From contig CAYQKB010000041.1 in NCBI GenBank assembly GCA_964418085.1, positions 1-8,931 of the forward strand: a stretch of 8,931 nucleotides of DNA, read 5' to 3'. This DNA comes from JBBTYG01 sp964418085. GTDB lineage: Bacteria; Patescibacteriota; Minisyncoccia; UBA6257; 2-01-FULL-56-20. Made by a program: the position numbers and the translations under genes. Below the pieces are notes generated by a model. The model was not told where the DNA came from, made no database searches, and was given only the letters and a program-made list of their open reading frames with translations. Shown in pieces: positions 5,544-8,931 of the stretch (positions are counted from its first letter, which is position 1; each line of letters starts with the position of its first letter).

Positions 5544-6185
5544 ATGAGAATACACGTAAACGTAAACATAAAACTAAATAAGCTCGTCAGATATTTTGTC
5601 GTGAGCGACCTCGTGCTGTTGGCCGGTTGGGGATTAATAGAACCGATATTTTCCATATTCGTGGTAGACACGGTTCGAAACGCAACGATCGTTACGGTGG
5701 GCACGGCGGTGGGAATTTATTGGATCTTAAAATCGATCATTCAAATTCCACTCGCGACATTTTTGGACAAGTATGACGGCGAGAGAGATGATTTTTACGC
5801 GTTGATTTTGGGAATTATGATCACGGGCGGCTCGGCGGTACTCTTCGCATTCGTTCATGAGATTTGGCAGCTGTATCTCGTTCAGGCGATGCACGCCGTG
5901 GGTTTCGCCCTTTATTTTGTCGCGTGGCCATCTATATTTTCTCGGCATTTGGATAAAGATAAGGTTTCTTTTGAATGGGCGCTCGATAACACTGCGGCCT
6001 CGATCGGCGCCGGTGCAAGCGCTTTTTTAGGCGGCTTCTTCGTTTCAAAGTTCGGATTTCAGGTTGTATTTGTCTCGGCCGGAGCTCTTTGTGCCCTGTC
6101 GGCCTTAACCCTGATGCTTGTGCCGGAATTTCTCTTTCCGAAAAAGACGACAGCCGGTATCCCTGCTAAACTCGATCAGATATAA
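5544..6185 (+). CDS. Half-size major facilitator superfamily-like membrane protein (six helices)
   Basis: The 213-residue product has six hydrophobic segments, near residues 16-41, 48-72, 84-105, 107-132, 147-169 and 171-193. That is the size of one MFS half; full transporters have twelve helices in about 400 residues. After helix 2 the loop TFLDKYDGERDDF (72-84) resembles the MFS A-motif (G-x3-D-R/K-x-G-R-R type). The fifth helix is glycine- and alanine-rich (ASIGAGASAFLGG), as in MFS packing helices. The gene is not obviously truncated: it has its own start, a normal hydrophilic tail and a stop next to polX, so it is likely a genuine short protein that would need to dimerise to transport. 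The substrate is unknown. Its TAA stop (6183-6185) lies inside the -10 box of polX. No Shine-Dalgarno sequence is visible. Confidence 0.75.
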   Translation: MRIHVNVNIKLNKLVRYFVVSDLVLLAGWGLIEPIFSIFVVDTVRNATIVTVGTAVGIYWILKSIIQIPLATFLDKYDGERDDFYALILGIMITGGSAVLFAFVHEIWQLYLVQAMHAVGFALYFVAWPSIFSRHLDKDKVSFEWALDNTAASIGAGASAFLGGFFVSKFGFQVVFVSAGALCALSALTLMLVPEFLFPKKTTAGIPAKLDQI

Positions 6186-6186
6186 T
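6181..6186 (+). promoter_or_regulatory. -10 box of polX, apparently leaderless
   Basis: TATAAT (6181-6186) ends exactly 6 nt before the ATG of polX at 6193 and overlaps the stop codon of the MFS-like gene. No Shine-Dalgarno sequence and no clear -35 box are seen. Confidence 0.5.
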
Positions 6187-6192
6187 TGTTGA

Positions 6193-7929
6193 ATGGATGT
6201 TTCAAACGGTGCAATAGCGGAAATATTGCATGAGATCGGGGAATATCTCGCGATGGAAAATGTGCCGTTCAAGCCGCGCGCATTCGAAAAAGCGGCAGAG
6301 GCAATTTCTAATTCAGAAGAAGAAATTGCCGGGCTATATAAAAAGGGGGGAGTGAAGGAGCTCCAGACTATTCCTGGGATCGGGGTATCCATCGCTCAAA
6401 AAATTGAAGAGTTTTTGAAGACGGGAAAAATAAAAGATCACGAGGAATTGAAGAAAAAGGCGCCGGTGAGGCTCAACGAATTGGGAAAGGTGGAAGGTCT
6501 TGGCCCGAAGTCTATTAAAAAACTATACGAAGAACTCGGCGTGCGGAACATTGCCGACCTTGAAAAAGCGGCGAAAGCGGGAAAAATCGCGAAGCTCGAA
6601 GGGTTTGGGAAAAAGAGCGAAGAGAAGATACTCAAAGGCATCGGTTTCGCGGCTGATTCCGGCAAGCGATTTATTTTGGGCTACACTATGCCGCGTATAC
6701 GGTCTGTAGAAGAATATATCAAGCGCATTTCGGGCGTCGAGAGGGTGGTTGTTGCCGGTTCGGCGCGACGGAGAAAAGAAACAATCGGAGACGTGGACAT
6801 TCTCGTTGTTTCGGAAAAGCCGAAGCTCGTAATGGACGACTTTGTGGCGATGCCGGATGTTGTAAATGTCATTGCACACGGAAATACAAAATCATCCGTG
6901 AAAATAAAGACCGGACTCAATATTGATTTGCGTGTCGTAAAAAAAGAATCTTATGGTGCGGCGCTTAACTATTTTACGGGTTCGAAGGATCACAACGTCT
7001 CCCTGCGGCAAGTTGCTATCGGGCACGGCTGGAAACTCAATGAATATGGACTTTTTAAGGGCACAAAACAGATCGCGGGCGCAAACGAAGAGGATCTCTA
7101 TAAAATGTTCGGAATGGATTATATCGAACCCGAGCTACGGGAGAATACGGGAGAGATAGAGGCGGCGCGGGCGCATCGTCTGCCCAAGATTATAGGGTAT
7201 GGCGACGTACGTGGTGATTTGCAAATCCAAACCGACTGGACGGATGGTACGGCATCTATTGAAGCGATGGCGAATGCCGCGATTGCCCGCGGACTCGAAT
7301 ATATTGTCATCACCGATCACACAAAGCGGCTTGCAATGATGCACGGACTCGACGAGAAAGAGGTTTTGAAACAGATGGTAGAAATAGATAAAGTAAACTT
7401 AAAACTTAAAACTAAAAACTTAAAACTGACCGTGCTCAAAGGTACGGAATGCGACATTCTAAAAGACGGGTCGCTCGATCTTCCTGATCCGATTTTGGAA
7501 AAACTTGATGTAGTCGGTGTGTCGGTCCATTCCCACTTCAATCTGGGGCGGAGGGAGCAGACCGAACGGGTGACGAAAGCGATTTCAAACCCACATGTGG
7601 ACATTTTATTTCATCCCACCGGAAGAATCATAAACCGCCGTCCGGCAATAGACCTTGACATTGATGAAATAATCGGCGTTGCGAAAAAAACGGGGACGGT
7701 CATGGAAATTAATTCTTTCCCCGAACGGTCGGATTTGAAAGATGAGTATATAAGAAAATGCGTGGAGGCAGGTGTGAAACTATCAATAGATTCCGACGCA
7801 CATGCGCCGATACATTTTGAATATCTGGAATATGGCATCTCACAGGCAAGGCGAGGATGGGCAACACGAGGAGATGTGATAAACGCCTGGCCTCTCGAAA
7901 AAATGTTGAGCTTTCTAAAAAAGCAATGA
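6193..7929 (+). CDS. polX: DNA polymerase X family protein with C-terminal PHP domain
   Basis: The 578-residue protein has the usual architecture and length of bacterial PolX (B. subtilis YshC about 570). Helix-hairpin-helix DNA-binding segments lie at about 50-155 (LQTIPGIGVSIAQKI, VEGLGPKSIKKLY, LEGFGKKSEEKIL). The nucleotidyltransferase palm contains GSARRRKETIGDVDILV, with catalytic Asp200 and Asp202 and a third Asp at 245 (NIDLRV). The PHP domain occupies about 335-578. It fills short gaps during base excision repair. In the PHP domain, TDH (374-376), E419, H446, HPTGR (474-478) and DAH (535-537) are kept, but the first motif DLHxHT reads DLQIQT, with Q344 and Q346 replacing two metal-binding histidines. 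The exonuclease/phosphoesterase function may therefore be weakened or lost. An A-rich repeat at 7395-7427 adds residues just before the E419 motif. The start follows a TATAAT box by 6 nt. Confidence 0.95.
   Translation: MDVSNGAIAEILHEIGEYLAMENVPFKPRAFEKAAEAISNSEEEIAGLYKKGGVKELQTIPGIGVSIAQKIEEFLKTGKIKDHEELKKKAPVRLNELGKVEGLGPKSIKKLYEELGVRNIADLEKAAKAGKIAKLEGFGKKSEEKILKGIGFAADSGKRFILGYTMPRIRSVEEYIKRISGVERVVVAGSARRRKETIGDVDILVVSEKPKLVMDDFVAMPDVVNVIAHGNTKSSVKIKTGLNIDLRVVKKESYGAALNYFTGSKDHNVSLRQVAIGHGWKLNEYGLFKGTKQIAGANEEDLYKMFGMDYIEPELRENTGEIEAARAHRLPKIIGYGDVRGDLQIQTDWTDGTASIEAMANAAIARGLEYIVITDHTKRLAMMHGLDEKEVLKQMVEIDKVNLKLKTKNLKLTVLKGTECDILKDGSLDLPDPILEKLDVVGVSVHSHFNLGRREQTERVTKAISNPHVDILFHPTGRIINRRPAIDLDIDEIIGVAKKTGTVMEINSFPERSDLKDEYIRKCVEAGVKLSIDSDAHAPIHFEYLEYGISQARRGWATRGDVINAWPLEKMLSFLKKQ
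7395..7427 (+). repeat. A-rich AAACTTA-type tandem repeat inside polX
   Basis: Degenerate copies of AAACTTA run through this stretch and are translated in frame as NLKLKTKNLKL, between the PHP helix at 365-400 and the GTECDI motif. The motif recalls short A/T-rich direct repeats seen in the spacer at 5452-5481. It looks like a local in-frame expansion in a surface loop. Confidence 0.55.
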
Positions 7930-7951
7930 AGAATTTGTTGCCCATCCTCGC
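7851..7951 (+). repeat. Perfect 16-bp inverted repeat flanking the polX stop codon
   Basis: GCGAGGATGGGCAACA (7851-7866, coding for the polX C-terminus) is exactly inverted as TGTTGCCCATCCTCGC (7936-7951), which starts 6 nt after the stop. The arms are 69 nt apart. In RNA they would form a strong long-range stem closing the end of the polX message. Because the left arm is constrained by coding, the right arm is the likely derived copy. Confidence 0.9.
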
Positions 7952-7966
7952 GCAAAGGGGGGGGGT

Positions 7967-8051
7967 CGGGGGAAAGATGTTAGTTTCCCCCGTGTCGGAA
8001 AATATTAAAAACCGAGAGTTTTTAAGGAGCTCCGCCACCAAGTGGCGGAGC
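7967..8051 (+). other. Three consecutive perfect hairpins in the polX-LamG spacer, preceded by a G9 run
   Basis: Hairpin 1 pairs CGGGGGAAA (7967-7975) with TTTCCCCCG (7984-7992), loop 8 nt. Hairpin 2 pairs TTAAAAAC (8005-8012) with GTTTTTAA (8018-8025), loop CGAGA. Hairpin 3 pairs GCTCCGCCAC (8029-8038) with GTGGCGGAGC (8042-8051), loop CAA. Nine G in a row lie just upstream (7957-7965). None is followed by a classical U-tract on the + strand. The cluster could be a structured RNA, a REP/MITE-like repeat, or a recombination-derived insert. Confidence 0.6.
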
Positions 8052-8124
8052 GACGAGGCTGGGCAGAAAAAAAGAAATTATTAATGGCTGGCCGATGGAA
8101 AAAATGTTAAACTTTCTGAAATGA
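8051..8124 (+). pseudogene. Relict second copy of the polX 3' end
   Basis: The DNA resembles the last 26 codons of the intact polX. It reads RRGWA, then after a frame change in the A7 run at 8067-8073, EIINGWPMEKMLNFLK and a TGA stop (8122-8124). The intact gene reads RRGWATRGDVINAWPLEKML then SFLKKQ. From the TGG at 8089 onward about 80% of bases match, and many of the differences fall at third codon positions without changing the amino acid (GGA/GGC, CCT/CCG, TTG/TTA, CTA/CTG). It has no start and cannot be a gene by itself. The TGA overlaps the ATG of the next gene (ATGA). It is best read as the tail of another polX allele left after recombination. Confidence 0.75.
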
Positions 8125-8931
8125 AGCATTTCTCAAAAAAAATCGCATGGTGCGCTCTCATATCTCTTTTTATATTCTCCGCGCCCTCTCTGATTTTTGC
8201 CCAATCTTCTCCAGAGTCTCAAACGGCATCTCTTTTGAATTCTCTCCAATCTTTACTACACATTCTTCAATCGTATCTCATATCTTCCCTCTCATCTCTT
8301 GCCACGCATAATCAACTCGCGTCCCTTACTGGTCCCGACTCCGGCCTTGTCGGCTACTACATGTTTGATGAGGGATCGGGAACTACAGCAAACGATTCAT
8401 CGGGAAACAATAACAATGGAATACTAACCAACGGGCCGACGTGGACAAGCGATGCCAAGGTGGGGAGTGGAGCGATTTTATTTACTGGAACGAACGGTTA
8501 TGTAAAGACTAATATTTCTGCAAATTCAGTTTCAACTTTTTCCGCCTGGATCAAGCCGCAAGCCGGCGCAAATTTGAGTGATGTTTTCCGTAGTGTAAAC
8601 AGTTCTGTCAACCTGCGCTTTTTCACCGATACGCGACTCAATCTTTTAATTTATTGCTCCGGTGGAAACATTTCTTCCGTCTCGCCGGCAAATTCTATAA
8701 CAACTAATTCCTGGAATTTTATTGCGGTGACGTGGAATAATCAGTGTGGCGCTAATGCTGTTGTTACATGGTTTACAAATGGGACTGTGTACACGGATAC
8801 GAATCTGGGTTCGGGGAACCTGCCCCTTGATGCATATATAAATATTGGTTCAACTTCTAATTCTCTTCACGGATCAATTGACGACGTCCGCATCTACTCC
8901 CGCCCTCTCTCATCCGACGAAATCTCCCAAC
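8121..8931 (+). CDS. Secreted LamG/concanavalin A-like lectin domain protein (3' truncated by window edge)
   Basis: The frame from ATG 8121 stays open to the right edge (270 codons). Residues 1-27 form a signal peptide: basic MKHFSKK, a hydrophobic core, then LIFA before Q28. Residues 28-75 are Ser/Leu/Gln-rich and probably form a helical stalk (LLNSLQSLLHILQ). From about residue 75 a LamG-like jelly-roll domain follows: GLVGYYMFDEGSGTTANDSS, then TFSAWIKP, WNFIAVTWNN, and near the edge GSIDDVRIYSRPLSSDEI, the usual closing signature. Such domains bind carbohydrates or proteins at the cell surface; the protein is exported, and further domains probably lie beyond the edge. The first 200 bases of the gene are strikingly pyrimidine-rich on the + strand. 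No clear Shine-Dalgarno sequence is seen; the start overlaps the relict polX stop as ATGA, which suggests ancestral translational coupling. Confidence 0.85.
   Translation, partial: MKHFSKKIAWCALISLFIFSAPSLIFAQSSPESQTASLLNSLQSLLHILQSYLISSLSSLATHNQLASLTGPDSGLVGYYMFDEGSGTTANDSSGNNNNGILTNGPTWTSDAKVGSGAILFTGTNGYVKTNISANSVSTFSAWIKPQAGANLSDVFRSVNSSVNLRFFTDTRLNLLIYCSGGNISSVSPANSITTNSWNFIAVTWNNQCGANAVVTWFTNGTVYTDTNLGSGNLPLDAYINIGSTSNSLHGSIDDVRIYSRPLSSDEISQ

Noticed and set aside
7957..7972. G-quadruplex at the G9-TC-G5 stretch
   Set aside because: It cannot supply four separate tracts of three G with loops; only a weak two-layer form is possible, and hairpin 1 uses the G5 run.
7709..8041. Minus-strand open frame across the polX end and the spacer
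   Set aside because: It is mostly antisense to the conserved polX C-terminus and has no recognisable domain; openness there follows from polX codon use.
7857..8084. Plus-strand open frame reading out of the polX end through the hairpins
   Set aside because: It is in the wrong frame for both polX tails and has no family resemblance or start signal.

Overview
The window (about 47% GC by eye) looks like chromosome from a Candidate Phyla Radiation (Patescibacteria) bacterium, most likely a Parcubacteria-type lineage. This is inferred from gene content: a half-size MFS protein, a membrane-anchored Clp-type AAA+ protein next to a small membrane protein, PolX with a PHP domain, a family-4 uracil-DNA glycosylase, and a secreted LamG-type protein. 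The genes use TGA as a stop, so the TGA=Gly code of some CPR lineages does not apply. All supported genes lie on the + strand.

Layout. 3-611: C-terminal half of an aromatic amino acid permease-like transporter, cut by the left edge. 654-725: tRNA-Arg(CCG) with its own promoter. 857-1222: a protein made of two CsrA domains in one chain, ending in an intrinsic terminator. 1417-1722: a small basic protein of unknown function with its own promoter, leader hairpin and terminator. 1846-2487: family-4 uracil-DNA glycosylase lacking all four iron-sulfur cysteines. 2541-2894 and 2902-5445: a small membrane protein and a membrane-anchored two-ring Clp-like ATPase, 7 nt apart. 5544-6185: a six-helix half-MFS protein. 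6193-7929: DNA polymerase X with a C-terminal PHP domain. 7930-8120: a highly structured spacer that ends in a second, diverged copy of the polX 3' end. 8121-8931: secreted LamG/concanavalin-like protein, cut by the right edge; it is open to the edge with no stop in the window.

How the genes fit together. UDG and PolX are both base-excision or gap-repair enzymes, but they sit in separate transcription units. The 2541 and 2902 genes probably form an operon. Several genes (1846, 2541, 6193) have a TATAAT box ending exactly 6 nt before the start codon and no Shine-Dalgarno sequence, which points to leaderless transcripts. Others (1417) have a good Shine-Dalgarno sequence.

The most noteworthy signals are: (1) the single-chain CsrA pseudodimer, whose two halves have decayed in complementary RNA-binding strands; (2) hallmark residues lost from the UDG (Fe-S cysteines), the Clp protein (D1 ATPase residues and both pore-loop aromatics) and PolX (PHP HxH changed to QxQ); and (3) the polX 3' junction, which carries a 16-bp inverted repeat, three consecutive hairpins, a G9 run and a relict polX tail. 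No CRISPR array, transposase, integrase or known defence system is visible.
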